Of a DNA stretch of 64,000 nucleotides, positions 34,709 to 43,393 are shown piece by piece. Under the pieces are notes generated by a model. The model was not told where the DNA came from, made no database searches, and worked only from the letters and a program-made list of their open reading frames with translations. The position numbers and the translations under genes are program-made. The DNA is from JBBDQZ01 sp040905705 (GTDB lineage: Bacteria > Bacteroidota > Rhodothermia > Balneolales > Natronogracilivirgulaceae), in contig JBBDQZ010000024.1 in the NCBI GenBank assembly GCA_040905705.1, positions 62,001 through 126,000 on the forward strand. Direction: 5' to 3'. The first letter of the stretch is position 1, and each line of letters begins with the position of its first letter.

Positions 34709-35849
34709 TTACTTCTTTTCTTCATTCTTTACTGATTGATCCGAAGCGTTGTCATCGGTATCGGTTTTTTCTTCCGCACTATCGGATTCGGCTCCTTTTT
34801 TTATTTCTGCTTTGGGTTCGGCCTTCTTCTCATCCGACTTATCTCCGGTATTGGCCTTTTCCTCCGGTTTAGCTTCTCCTTTTCCTTTAGCTTTTGTCCC
34901 GGATTCGGTATCAGATTTTGCTTTTTTCGAGTCTTTTTCTCTTACCTTTTTATCAGACTGTTCAATCGTTGTTTCTTCATCGGATTCAGCTGTCTTNNNN
35001 NNNNNNNNNNNNNNNNNNNNNNNNNNNNNNNNNNNNNNNNNNNNNNNNNNNNNNNNNNNNNNNNNNNNNNNNNNNNNNNNNNNNNNNNNNNNNNNNAGAC
35101 TGTTCAATCGTTGTTTCTTCATCGGATTCAGCTGTCTTTACTTTGCTTTTTGGTTCGGCTTCACCAGTCTCTGCTTCTTTTCCCGTTTCACTAACTGAAC
35201 TTTCAGCTGTTTTCTCTTCCGCTTCTTCTTTCTCCGAAGTTACTTCTTTTACCTTTTTATCAGACTGTTCAATCGTTGTTTCTTCATCGGATTCAGCTGT
35301 CTTTACTTTGCTTTTTTCTTCAGATTCAGCTGTCTCGGTGGTTTTCTTATTTGCGTCTTCAGCCGCTTCGGTAGCCTGCTCTTCGTCTATGGCTTGCTTC
35401 GCTTTTTCTGCTTCCGCCTTTTCAGCCTCTTGTTTTGCTTTGGCTATCTGGTCCACTTTGAATTTTTCTTCTTCAGCTTTCAGCTGATCTTTCATCCGCC
35501 GGGCTTTTGTCATAGCCGTTCCGCGATTTTTTTCACGCTCTTCCTTCCAACGAGAAAGCGTTTGATCAATCTCATCTTCAGACTTGCCCCAGCGCTCGAG
35601 GTGAAGACGATAGTAAATACCTTCTTCTTTTAAAATATTACGGACCGTGTCTGATGGCTGAGCACCATTTTTTAACCAATACACTACCCGGTCCGTCTCA
35701 AGACGGACGAGGGATGGATCTTTTGTGGGACTGAATCTGCCCAAATCTTCTATTATACGGCCATCCCGTTTCGTCCGGATATCCGTAGCAATAATGTGAT
35801 AATATGGGAACCTCTTTCTTCCGTGTCTTTGTAATCTTAATCTAACCAA
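34709..35849 (-). CDS. rpsP: 30S ribosomal protein S16 with long repetitive charged tail (interrupted by assembly gap)
   Basis: Residues 1-85 are an ordinary S16 (MVRLRLQRHGRKRFPYYHII, RDGRIIEDLGRFSPTKDP, VVYWLKNGAQPSDTVRNIL). A helical Lys/Glu/Ala-rich extension (about 90-150) follows, then a low-complexity acidic/lysine tail built of units like KTAESDEETTIEQSDKK. The assembly breaks inside this tail (N at 34997-35096), with the same repeat unit on both sides. The two sides read in different frames only because the 100-N placeholder is not a multiple of three; each side stops exactly at a codon boundary. At least 346 residues are visible (251 + 95), so true length is unknown but far above the 80-180 usual for S16. 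Between ffh and rimM in the standard operon. Confidence 0.9.
34944..35317. repeat. near-identical repeats in the rpsP tail, collapsed at an assembly gap
   Basis: Copy 1 (34944-34996) and copy 3 (35251-35303) are identical over 53 nt. Copy 2 begins at the edge of the gap (35097) and is identical over the part seen (to about 35150, diverging after). In protein they encode TAESDEETTIEQSDKK-type units. The repeat is long enough relative to short reads to explain the break. Confidence 0.9.
34997..35096. other. assembly gap (100 N)
   Basis: Exactly 100 unknown bases, the usual placeholder for a gap of unknown size, inside the repetitive 3' part of rpsP. Real missing length should be a multiple of three. 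Confidence 0.99.
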
Positions 35850-35893
35850 TGTATTAACTCCTAAACGGGTTTATCTTTCGTTTCTGAAAAAAC

Positions 35894-37249
35894 TTACTGT
35901 GATCGTTGTTGTCCTGTTATATTTTTCAATCCTTCCATCGCCCGACCCATACGATTCATTTTTGTCATAGTTTTCATCATTTTCTTCATTTGGGAAAATT
36001 GCTTAAGAAGGTCATTCACTTCGCGAACTGTCGTTCCGGATCCATTTGCTATTCGTTTTCGGCGACTGCCGTTAAGAAGTTGTGGTTTGCGCCGCTCTTC
36101 AATTGTCATAGAATTAATAATCGCTTCAACCGATTTCAATGCATCATCATCAACCTCTGCATTTCCCAGCTGTTTGCTCATTCCGGGAATCATTCCAACG
36201 AGATCTCGCATTGATCCCATTTTTTTGATTTGCTGTAGCTGCCCGTAAAAATCTTCCAGATTAAAAGCATCCGAAGTTATCTTGGACTGAAGTTTCTTTG
36301 CCTGAACTTCATCATACTGTTGTTGTGCTTTTTCAACCAGCGAAAGCACATCGCCCATACCAAGAATACGCTGTGCCATCCGATCCGGATAAAATGGAGC
36401 TATCGTATCCAACTTCTCTCCGGTACTGATAAACTTGATCGGTTTATTCACTACAGACTTGATCGAGATAGCAGCACCACCACGAGTATCTCCGTCAAGC
36501 TTTGTAAGCACAACTCCATTGAAACTGATACGCTCATTAAATGCTTTGGCCGTATTCACAGCATCCTGCCCGGTCATGGAGTCGACAACAAACAGGATTT
36601 CCGACGGATTTACCACTTTCTTGATATCGGCAACTTCACCCATCATGTGCTCATCCACATGCATCCTGCCCGCTGTATCAATTATGAGCACATCCCTTGC
36701 CTTTTTTTTCGCCTCCTTGATAGATTCCCTGGCAACCTTGAGAGCATTCTTTTCTTCAATTGAGTACACAGGAATGTCAATCTGACCACCGAGTGTTTTC
36801 AACTGATCTACAGCCGCCGGTCGGTATACATCCGCTGCTGCCAGCATTGGGTTTTTCCCCTGATCCTTTAGCCATTTTGCCAGTTTTGCTGCAAAAGTGG
36901 TTTTACCAGAACCTTGCAGTCCTGCAATCAATATTATAGTGGGAGAAACCTGACTATAAGCAATTCCTTCATTTTCATTTCCCAGTACCTGGACGAGCTC
37001 GTCATAAACTATTTTAGTAAATTGCTGTCCAGGTGTGACGCTGGCTAAAACACCCTGTCCAAGCGCTTTTTCTTTTATTGAAGCCGTAATAGTACGTGCA
37101 ACTTCATAATTTACATCAGCATCGAGCAACGCACGGCGTATCTCTCTAACTGTCTCTGCGACATTGATATCACTCAGCCGGGCCTGCCCGGTAACCGACT
37201 TGAATGCGGATTCTAACTTACCCGATAGATCTTCAAACATGGTAATCAA
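35894..37249 (-). CDS. ffh: signal recognition particle protein Ffh (SRP54)
   Basis: GTPase that binds SRP RNA and signal peptides of nascent membrane proteins. The N domain is a helical bundle (about 1-95). The G domain has G1 GLQGSGKTTFAAKLA (about 107-121), DVYRPAAVDQL, DTAGRMHVDEHMM, TKLDGDTRGGAA, and FISTGEKLDTIAPFYPDRMAQRILGMGD. The Met-rich M domain (about 320-445) contains GMIPGMSKQ and KQFSQMKKMMKTMTKM with the RNA-binding SRRKRIANGSG. The length (451) is typical. First gene of the operon running to rplS; divergent from fabI. Confidence 0.98.
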   Translation of the reverse strand: MITMFEDLSGKLESAFKSVTGQARLSDINVAETVREIRRALLDADVNYEVARTITASIKEKALGQGVLASVTPGQQFTKIVYDELVQVLGNENEGIAYSQVSPTIILIAGLQGSGKTTFAAKLAKWLKDQGKNPMLAAADVYRPAAVDQLKTLGGQIDIPVYSIEEKNALKVARESIKEAKKKARDVLIIDTAGRMHVDEHMMGEVADIKKVVNPSEILFVVDSMTGQDAVNTAKAFNERISFNGVVLTKLDGDTRGGAAISIKSVVNKPIKFISTGEKLDTIAPFYPDRMAQRILGMGDVLSLVEKAQQQYDEVQAKKLQSKITSDAFNLEDFYGQLQQIKKMGSMRDLVGMIPGMSKQLGNAEVDDDALKSVEAIINSMTIEERRKPQLLNGSRRKRIANGSGTTVREVNDLLKQFSQMKKMMKTMTKMNRMGRAMEGLKNITGQQRSQ

Positions 37250-37483
37250 ACGGCATGATCTGTACTGCGATATTTATTCTATTGCTGGAAAAGCCAAATC
37301 AGATTAAGATTATGATTTGCAAAGTCTAGAAAAATATGCAGAATATTGTCCCCAATCAATACGATTTTTGTAATCACCTATACAGAACTCCTGTTAACTT
37401 TTGATACTGTTGTTTGTCATGGCGTCTGTTTTTAGGTACTTTATGGCATTCTAAACGAAGCACCCATATAAATAATCGGAGAT

Positions 37484-38320
37484 ATGAACGACACTAACAG
37501 TAGTAATCTATTACAAGGAAAAAACGGCCTTATTTTCGGTGCACTTGATGAACGCAGCCTTGCCTGGCATGTTGCACTGGCCTGTAAACGCGAAGGAGCT
37601 ACTTTTTCGCTATCCAATGCTCCCATTGCACTTCGCCTCGGTACGCTTCAAAAACTGGGAAAGAAAACCGACTCTGAAGTTCATCCATGTGATGTTTCCG
37701 ATTTTGAACAGGTGCGTGTCTTAATCGATAAGGTAAAAAGTAAATTTGGCAAGCTTGATTTTATCCTTCATGCTGTGGGCATGTCTCCGAATATCCGCAA
37801 AGACATCGATTATAAAAATCTAAATTACAAACTGTTACAACAGACTCTGGATATTTCAGCCATTTCCCTCCATAAAATTCTACAGGCCTGTGTAGAAAAA
37901 GATGTCCTTAATAATAACGCCAGTATTATCGCTCTATCCTATATCGGGGCACAACGTGTTTTTTCTAAATATTCAGACATGAACGATGCCAAAGCTCTTT
38001 TAGAAAGTGTGGCAAGAAATTTTGGAAGCCGATTGGGAGACAAAGGCATACGCGTTAATACCATTTCCCAGGGGCCAACCAAGACATCCGCCGGATCCGG
38101 AATCAGCGGGTTTGACGCCATGTACGAATTTGCAGACAAGTTATCACCACTCGGAAATCCGACAGCAGAAGAGTGTGCCGATTATTGTGTAAGTCTTTTT
38201 TCTGATCTGACCCGTAAAGTCACCATGCAAAATTTATATCACGACGGTGGATTTTCAACAAACGGAATCAGTGAGGATCTTATTCATGATCTTCTGGCAC
38301 TTCATAATCAAAAAGCTTAA
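37484..38320 (+). CDS. fabI: enoyl-[acyl-carrier-protein] reductase FabI
   Basis: NADH-dependent reductase for the last step of each fatty-acid elongation cycle. A 278-residue SDR-like fold: IFGALDERSLAWHVALACKREGA near the N-terminus, HAVGMSPN, and the catalytic pattern SYIGAQRVFSKYSDMNDAK, with both family tyrosines and the Lys seven residues after the second Tyr (Y-x6-K). VNTISQGPTKTSAGSGISGF and the C-terminal LYHDGGFSTNG are also typical of FabI. The N-terminus lacks the usual GxxxxxGIA wording: the segment is FGALDERSLAW. Divergent from ffh. Confidence 0.95.
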   Translation: MNDTNSSNLLQGKNGLIFGALDERSLAWHVALACKREGATFSLSNAPIALRLGTLQKLGKKTDSEVHPCDVSDFEQVRVLIDKVKSKFGKLDFILHAVGMSPNIRKDIDYKNLNYKLLQQTLDISAISLHKILQACVEKDVLNNNASIIALSYIGAQRVFSKYSDMNDAKALLESVARNFGSRLGDKGIRVNTISQGPTKTSAGSGISGFDAMYEFADKLSPLGNPTAEECADYCVSLFSDLTRKVTMQNLYHDGGFSTNGISEDLIHDLLALHNQKA

Positions 38321-38377
38321 CATCATTCTAATAGTCATTATTTTTTCTGTTTTCTAATAACATCTGCTTCTCTTTAA

Positions 38378-38959
38378 ATGACAACTAAGATTCTTGGTAT
38401 CGATCCCGGTTCCAGAATAACCGGTTACGCTGTGTTGGAGCACCATGACCGATCGTTCAGAGCTCTTTGTTGCGATGTACTTCGTTTAACCGACACTGAA
38501 AATTCCTTCGACAGACTAACTTTATTGTATTCAGAATTCAACAACATACTTACCACCTGGCATCCCGACTATTGCGCTATTGAGACCCCCATCTACGGTA
38601 AAGACCCTTCTGCCATGCTTAAATTGGGTCGGGCCCAAGCCGTTATCATCATCGCTGTCCTCCATCATCAAATTCCTCTTTTTGAATATTACCCTAAGGC
38701 AGTTAAAAAGTCCATAACCGGAACTGGAAATGCCCGTAAGGATCAAGTGGCATACATGCTTCACAAAATGATTGATTTGCCGAAAGAAAAACTACCAAAT
38801 GACGCCACTGATGCTTTGGCTGTTGCATGGTGTCATTTTCAGAAACTGACGGATCCTGGACCGGGAGACAAAAACACTGGTATCAATAAATCTTCTAAAC
38901 GTCGCAACACATGGAGCTCTTTTGTTGATAATCATCCTGAAAGAGTTCGCAAGTCCTGA
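38378..38959 (+). CDS. ruvC: crossover junction endodeoxyribonuclease RuvC
   Basis: Holliday-junction resolvase. 193 residues with the RNase-H-like catalytic acids: D7 in ILGIDPGSRITGYAVLE, the Glu in AIETPIYGKDPSAMLKLGRAQ, and the pair in PNDATDALAVAWCH. A Lys-rich C-terminal tail extends the protein slightly beyond the usual 170. ruvA follows on the same strand after 154 nt. Confidence 0.97.
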   Translation: MTTKILGIDPGSRITGYAVLEHHDRSFRALCCDVLRLTDTENSFDRLTLLYSEFNNILTTWHPDYCAIETPIYGKDPSAMLKLGRAQAVIIIAVLHHQIPLFEYYPKAVKKSITGTGNARKDQVAYMLHKMIDLPKEKLPNDATDALAVAWCHFQKLTDPGPGDKNTGINKSSKRRNTWSSFVDNHPERVRKS

Positions 38960-39113
38960 ATACTTTGAATGTAGCGTTCCTATTCTATTACTTTATGTAC
39001 GAATTAGCAGAATATTCCATATCTATAAATACGCCCTTGAATATCATATATTCCTATAGCAGCCCTCTTTTCGCCAAGAGTATTTCCAGTCCAGATAATC
39101 GAATTGTTTCATT

Positions 39114-39698
39114 ATGATTGCTTATTTAAATGGGAATATAGTCAGTAAGAATCCTGGTGTTATCATTATTGACATCGGTGGCTTGGGCTACTCGGTTCGA
39201 GTGTCCAATCATACGTTTGACAGGCTTCCCACAACCGGGGAAAACTGTATCCTTCATATACACCATCATATTTCAGAAAATGATCAGCAATTATTCGGTT
39301 TTGCTTCTATTGAAGAACGTAATTTATTTGAACTGTTGATTACTGTAAAAAGTATAGGCCCAAGGCTTGCTCTTGCACTTCTTTCATCTATGCCTCCCCT
39401 CCAAGTCATAAATGCCATAGTCGATCAGAATCCCGCACTAATTGCCCGAAGTCCCGGGATCGGGAAAAAATCTGCTGAACGCATTGTGCTTGAACTTAGT
39501 GACAAACTTGGCGATATCGCCTCGCATGAGGAACATGCTCCTGAAATCGGTTCTATTCAAAGTGAAACCGTTTCCGCACTTGAGGCTTTGGGATATGCAC
39601 ATAACCAGGCACTGAAAGCAGTCAGAGAGGCCATTGATGATAAAGAACCGCCCAGCAACGTATCCGAATTACTCAAACGAACTCTTAAACTCTTATAA
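39114..39698 (+). CDS. ruvA: Holliday junction helicase subunit RuvA
   Basis: Tetrameric junction-binding subunit that loads RuvB. 194 residues: N-terminal OB domain (MIAYLNGNIVSKNPGVIIIDIGGLGYSV), two helix-hairpin-helix motifs (VKSIGPRLALALL; RSPGIGKKSAERIVLELSDK), and the flexible-linked domain III (SALEALGYAHNQALKAVREAI) that contacts RuvB. All parts are present. Downstream of ruvC; ruvB is not in this window. Confidence 0.97.
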   Translation: MIAYLNGNIVSKNPGVIIIDIGGLGYSVRVSNHTFDRLPTTGENCILHIHHHISENDQQLFGFASIEERNLFELLITVKSIGPRLALALLSSMPPLQVINAIVDQNPALIARSPGIGKKSAERIVLELSDKLGDIASHEEHAPEIGSIQSETVSALEALGYAHNQALKAVREAIDDKEPPSNVSELLKRTLKLL

Positions 39699-39814
39699 TT
39701 GATTTTTATTAACGGTGTCTGATCAGATACAGCTTTGAGTTTTATCCTGAGCCATTTAATTGTTAAGTTTTAAATTCTTAAAAACCATATTAACCTGTTT
39801 CCAGGAGTATAAAC

Positions 39815-40912
39815 ATGGTCTATGCCTTGATAATGGCCGGTGGAATCGGATCCCGTTTCTGGCCTAAAAGCCGAACTTCCAGGCCCAAGCAATTTCTGGA
39901 TTTTTTTGATCATCAAACACTTTTACAATCAACCATTGAACGAATCACCCCGTTAATACCACTGAAACGTGTCATCGTAAGTACAAACAATGAATACGTT
40001 GACCTTGTTAAAAATCAAATCCCCGATCTTCCAGTTGATAATATTATTGGTGAACCTGTAGCTAAAAATACGGCTCCCTGCATTGCATTCGCATCTGCAT
40101 TAATCCATCATCGCGATCCGGATGCTACTATGATTGTTCTCCCTTCTGATCATTATATTCGGAATAACGACGTTTTTTTAGAGGATCTAAAAGCTTGCAT
40201 GCGATTTACAAATCAAAAGGGACATCTTGTTACAATTGGCATTAGTCCAACCCGGCCAGAAACCGGCTATGGCTATATTCAGTATAACGACAATGAAACG
40301 ATAACGGTTGACGGTATTGTTGCACACCCGGTCAAAACATTTGCTGAAAAACCGGATTTGCAAACAGCTATAAAATTTCTCCAATCGGGCGACTTTCTAT
40401 GGAACAGTGGCATGTTCATCTGGAAAACAGAGCACATTTTAAAAGAAATTGAAGAACATTTACCGGTTTTACACCATCAAGTGAACTTGTTTTACAATGA
40501 TCTTCAAAAAAACAACGGATCGATTCGAAATGAGATGTTGACTTCTGTATATAATTCATGCTTCCCGGTTTCGATTGACTACGGAATCATGGAAAAATCC
40601 AACAATGTTATAGTTATCCCATCTCATTTTGACTGGAGTGATCTGGGAAGCTGGATGGCACTCTATGAGTTAAAAAGTGATCAAAGTGATGACAACAAAA
40701 ATATCTTTGATGCTCCAAATGTAATTTCTGTCCATTCCGAAAATTGTTATCTGGAATCCCGGAATAACAAACTTATTGCTATGGTTGGCCTGGATGGTAT
40801 AGGTGTTATCGAAACCGATGATGCCATGTTGATTTGCAAGCTGGAAAAATCCCAGGATGTCAAAGAGTTGTATTCAATGTTTTCAAAAAAACAAAAACAA
40901 CAGATTGGGTGA
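39815..40912 (+). CDS. manC: mannose-1-phosphate guanylyltransferase
   Basis: Makes GDP-mannose from mannose-1-phosphate and GTP for exopolysaccharide or glycan synthesis. 365 residues with the GT signature IMAGGIGSRFWPKSRTSRPKQFLDFF at the N-terminus, the EPVAKNTAPCIAFA motif (about 80-93), VLPSDHYI, TGYGYIQ and FLWNSGMFIWK. The type II isomerase domain of the longer bifunctional ManC/AlgA is absent, so this is the short single-function form. A Shine-Dalgarno-like CAGGAG sits 7 nt before the ATG (39815), and a strong terminator follows (40918). Confidence 0.95.
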   Translation: MVYALIMAGGIGSRFWPKSRTSRPKQFLDFFDHQTLLQSTIERITPLIPLKRVIVSTNNEYVDLVKNQIPDLPVDNIIGEPVAKNTAPCIAFASALIHHRDPDATMIVLPSDHYIRNNDVFLEDLKACMRFTNQKGHLVTIGISPTRPETGYGYIQYNDNETITVDGIVAHPVKTFAEKPDLQTAIKFLQSGDFLWNSGMFIWKTEHILKEIEEHLPVLHHQVNLFYNDLQKNNGSIRNEMLTSVYNSCFPVSIDYGIMEKSNNVIVIPSHFDWSDLGSWMALYELKSDQSDDNKNIFDAPNVISVHSENCYLESRNNKLIAMVGLDGIGVIETDDAMLICKLEKSQDVKELYSMFSKKQKQQIG

Positions 40913-40917
40913 TCTTG

Positions 40918-40942
40918 TGTAGATTGCGAAATCTACATTTTT
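40918..40942 (+). terminator. intrinsic terminator after manC
   Basis: 8-bp stem (TGTAGATT / AATCTACA) with a GCGA tetraloop, followed by TTTTT, six nt after the manC stop. The minus strand has no T-run after the stem, so it serves manC. Confidence 0.85.
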
Positions 40943-40950
40943 ATAGCCAT

Positions 40951-41712
40951 TCAAATCCTGATTTGCAACTGATCATATGCCAGTTTCACATGCTTTGGAA
41001 GTTTGTCAGATATTTCCTCATGCCTAACATAAGGCGACATATGGATCAGATAGGTTTGTTTGATTTGTAGCTTTTCAGCTATTTCAATCGCCTGTGGTAT
41101 TGTAAAGTGAGTAGGGTGCGGAGGCTTCCACCGTAATCCACTCATGACCAATACTTCGGAACCCTTAATTTTATCAGCTGTATCATCTGGAATTCCGCTT
41201 ACATCCGTAATATAGGAAATCTTATTTATCCTGAATCCAAGCACATCCATTTTCCCGTGTTTAACAGGTAATGGAGTAATTTCACAATCCCCGTCACGGA
41301 TGGTCTCATTTAATATTTTAAATTCAATATCAACTGAACCGGGTGTTTTGTTCGGGGTAAACATGTAGTGAAATTTTTGACGGATTGCGACTGCTGTTTG
41401 TTCACTGGTATACACGGGAATAATAGATTTCTGTGCATAATTATATGCACGTAAGTCATCCAGGCCTCCAATATGATCCATATGCTCGTGCGTAATTAAC
41501 AAAGCGTCAATATGTCTGATATTTGCACGCAGTGTCTGTAGCCTGAATTCTGGCCCAATGTCTACAATAAAGGATCTTTGGGCTGTTTCTATCCACGCTG
41601 AACATCGATATCTCTGATCCCTGGGGTCATTATTTTGAAAATTGGGACCAAATCCTCCAGCTACCGGAACTCCCATCGATGTTCCGGTTCCTAAAAAAGT
41701 AAACTTCATCAA
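40951..41712 (-). CDS. metallo-beta-lactamase-fold hydrolase (PhnP-like)
   Basis: A 253-residue metal-dependent hydrolase. The metal-binding motif is ITHEHMDHIGG (HxHxDH, about 72-82), with GTGTSMGVPVAGGFG at the N-terminus, a second-shell HGKMDVLG, ITDVSGIPDD and the C-terminal THFTIPQAIEIAEKLQ with YLIHMSPY. The closest known relatives by wording are PhnP phosphodiesterases and related proteins annotated as RNase-Z-like, but the substrate is not readable. No phosphonate genes lie nearby, so a C-P lyase role is unlikely. Convergent with manC. Confidence 0.88.
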   Translation of the reverse strand: MMKFTFLGTGTSMGVPVAGGFGPNFQNNDPRDQRYRCSAWIETAQRSFIVDIGPEFRLQTLRANIRHIDALLITHEHMDHIGGLDDLRAYNYAQKSIIPVYTSEQTAVAIRQKFHYMFTPNKTPGSVDIEFKILNETIRDGDCEITPLPVKHGKMDVLGFRINKISYITDVSGIPDDTADKIKGSEVLVMSGLRWKPPHPTHFTIPQAIEIAEKLQIKQTYLIHMSPYVRHEEISDKLPKHVKLAYDQLQIRI

Positions 41713-41810
41713 GGTACCTTGATTAAAAATATTTATCTATGACCTCACTTCCTGCAAGGTTTCAACGGGGTCGGAAATTAATTAAAACGCTTAAACTATA
41801 CCTCTTTTGA

Positions 41811-42086
41811 TTATTGTGTATTCCTTTCACCAATTCGTTCAAACCAATTATCCAACTCTTTCCGGAAGGCTGGTTTTAAGTAAATATTGTTTAGCTCCTG
41901 GCTTGCTAAAAAGCGCACCATTTGTCCGACATGGTATTCCGATGGATAAATTTTATTCATCATTATAATTTTATCACCTTCCAAAACACAAAAATCACCT
42001 CTGAAACCGCCTTTTTCCTTTCTTATGCGATACCCTAATAACTCAATTAACTGTTCAAGTTCAACCAGAAATTTTTCTGTCTTCAT
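41811..42086 (-). CDS. small conserved hypothetical protein
   Basis: A 91-residue protein of no family I can name. It starts at ATG 42086 (MKTEKFLVELEQLIELLGY) and is mixed alpha/beta: helix 1-20, then GGFRGDFCVLEGDKIIMMNKIYPSEYHVGQMVRFL. Similar short proteins are widely conserved in Bacteroidota-like genomes. It lies 30 nt after an outer-membrane protein gene on the same strand, with no obvious functional tie. A single cysteine; no signal peptide. Confidence 0.7.
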   Translation of the reverse strand: MKTEKFLVELEQLIELLGYRIRKEKGGFRGDFCVLEGDKIIMMNKIYPSEYHVGQMVRFLASQELNNIYLKPAFRKELDNWFERIGERNTQ

Positions 42087-42116
42087 TACAGGTCAAGTTT
42101 TTATTTAGGTTATACG

Positions 42117-42842
42117 TTAAAAAGATACCCCCAAACTCACATTGTTTGAAGTCATATCATAATGAAAACGCTCTTCTCCCCCTGAGTATCGTCTCCAGCT
42201 GTAATCGTAACCGATCAATAGACCGTATCGACCTGTCAGTTGATCAAAATATAAACGAAGCCTGTTGTTGAGAGACATTATTTGGCCCGAATCTGCCCCA
42301 AGCGATGTAACCGTGAATCCGATTTGTGGTACCGATTCAGCTTGAAATCTGATATTTTGACTCAATTTGTAAAATAAACCGATACCCAAACCCACGGAAG
42401 CTGAGCTTTCCCGAAATTGATCTGTTTCGGATTGTTGCCTTGTTGAACGTACGCGTGTAAAGTCTGTAGATAACCACATTGGTAACGTGATGCCAATTTG
42501 AGGATTTCTTGTGACTGGAATAGCCCCTGAAATATTAATACCGAGATTTAAGTAATTCAATGTATCGGCATTGCCAATTTTGGTTTTAAAACCTCCATAT
42601 ACTTCCAAGCCCGACATATCCAGCCGTAATCGATAAACAGGATCTGATAAATCATAAACGGATAAAACACTATTTTCATCCGTCCTTAATTTCATATTCA
42701 CTATGTCTGGCCCGAATGACAATGCACTTGTTGTCTGCTGCATTCGTTGCCCGGAATCATCTATTGAAAACATTTGAGCATATGCATTCCGGGAGATTAA
42801 TCCCATTGCGATTAATATTAAAGTTTGTAATATCAACTTCAT
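42117..42842 (-). CDS. small outer-membrane beta-barrel protein
   Basis: A 241-residue protein with a signal peptide (about 1-22, ending NAYAQ). The mature part has alternating hydrophobic/aromatic strands (VYRLRLDMSGLEVYGG, YGLLIGYDYSWRRYSGG) and ends in VSLGVSF, a C-terminal aromatic as recognised by the BAM complex. No enzymatic motif. A short barrel of perhaps eight to ten strands; the precise family is unknown. Followed on the same strand by the small hypothetical gene. Confidence 0.72.
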   Translation of the reverse strand: MKLILQTLILIAMGLISRNAYAQMFSIDDSGQRMQQTTSALSFGPDIVNMKLRTDENSVLSVYDLSDPVYRLRLDMSGLEVYGGFKTKIGNADTLNYLNLGINISGAIPVTRNPQIGITLPMWLSTDFTRVRSTRQQSETDQFRESSASVGLGIGLFYKLSQNIRFQAESVPQIGFTVTSLGADSGQIMSLNNRLRLYFDQLTGRYGLLIGYDYSWRRYSGGEERFHYDMTSNNVSLGVSF

Positions 42843-43192
42843 TGGAGTTTTTATTTATTTAGCTGGAAATAATTAATAATCCATTAATTATGCGCGTCAA
42901 CACTTAATGAGTATCAGAGCATGATCAACTTTCCAAATATGACAATGTGTATACTCTTAATCTTAATGTTGAATATAAATATCGCTGTATAGTTTTCCTC
43001 GAATTAAAAACAAATAAATTTTGTAATCTGTAGTGACAATCATCTAACGGAATTCAATCACCCATAATTCGGTTTCTCTTACTTTGTCAAACATGCTCAA
43101 TCCCTAATATCCCTATTCGGAATATCTGATCACAATTTAAATCCGTTTACCTTGACTCTGAGGAGTTCTAATTCGTATATTTAGTCATCTAC
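42843..43192. other. intergenic region upstream of tRNA-Asp
   Basis: 350 bases with no convincing open frame. It contains the tRNA-Asp promoter at its end (43152-43181) and presumably the divergent promoter of the outer-membrane protein gene. No other structured element noticed. Confidence 0.7.
43152..43181 (+). promoter_or_regulatory. sigma-70-type promoter of tRNA-Asp
   Basis: -35 TTGACT (43152-43157) and -10 TATATT (43176-43181), with an 18-bp spacer. Predicted start near 43188, a few bases before the mature tRNA 5' end. Confidence 0.75.
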
Positions 43193-43266
43193 GGTCCGGT
43201 AGTTCAGTTGGTTAGAACGCCTGCCTGTCACGCAGGAGGTCGTGGGTTCGAGTCCCATCCGGATCG
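43193..43266 (+). tRNA. tRNA-Asp (anticodon GTC)
   Basis: 74-nt cloverleaf. Acceptor GGTCCGG pairs with CCGGATC (43259-43265) plus discriminator G. The anticodon stem CCTGC/GCAGG holds the loop CTGTCAC, anticodon GTC. The T arm is GTGGG-TTCGAGT-CCCAT with one wobble. No encoded CCA (next bases CAAA), consistent with the cca gene at 15476. Confidence 0.97.
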
Positions 43267-43267
43267 C

Positions 43268-43312
43268 AAAAGCGTAATCGATTGGCTACCAATTGATTAC
43301 GCTTTTTTGTTA
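43268..43312 (+). terminator. intrinsic terminator after tRNA-Asp
   Basis: An 18-bp stem with one G-T wobble: AAAAGCGTAATC... to ...GATTACGCTTTT, with a CTA loop, ending in a six-T run. Directly adjacent to the tRNA 3' end. Confidence 0.9.
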
Positions 43313-43393
43313 TAAAGAGATTACATATTCCCCACGTTAGTGCGTTCTACTACTCTCCAGACTATAATATCATTGATTTAATCTGAGTAAACT

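Noticed and set aside
34709..35122. Short separate protein ending in the acidic tail, plus other frames across the N run
   Set aside because: It is the 3' part of rpsP; the apparent frame change is created by a 100-N placeholder that is not a multiple of three.
34944..35317. Possible CRISPR-like direct repeats
   Set aside because: The repeats are in frame within rpsP, vary in spacing, and have no spacer-like sequences or cas genes.
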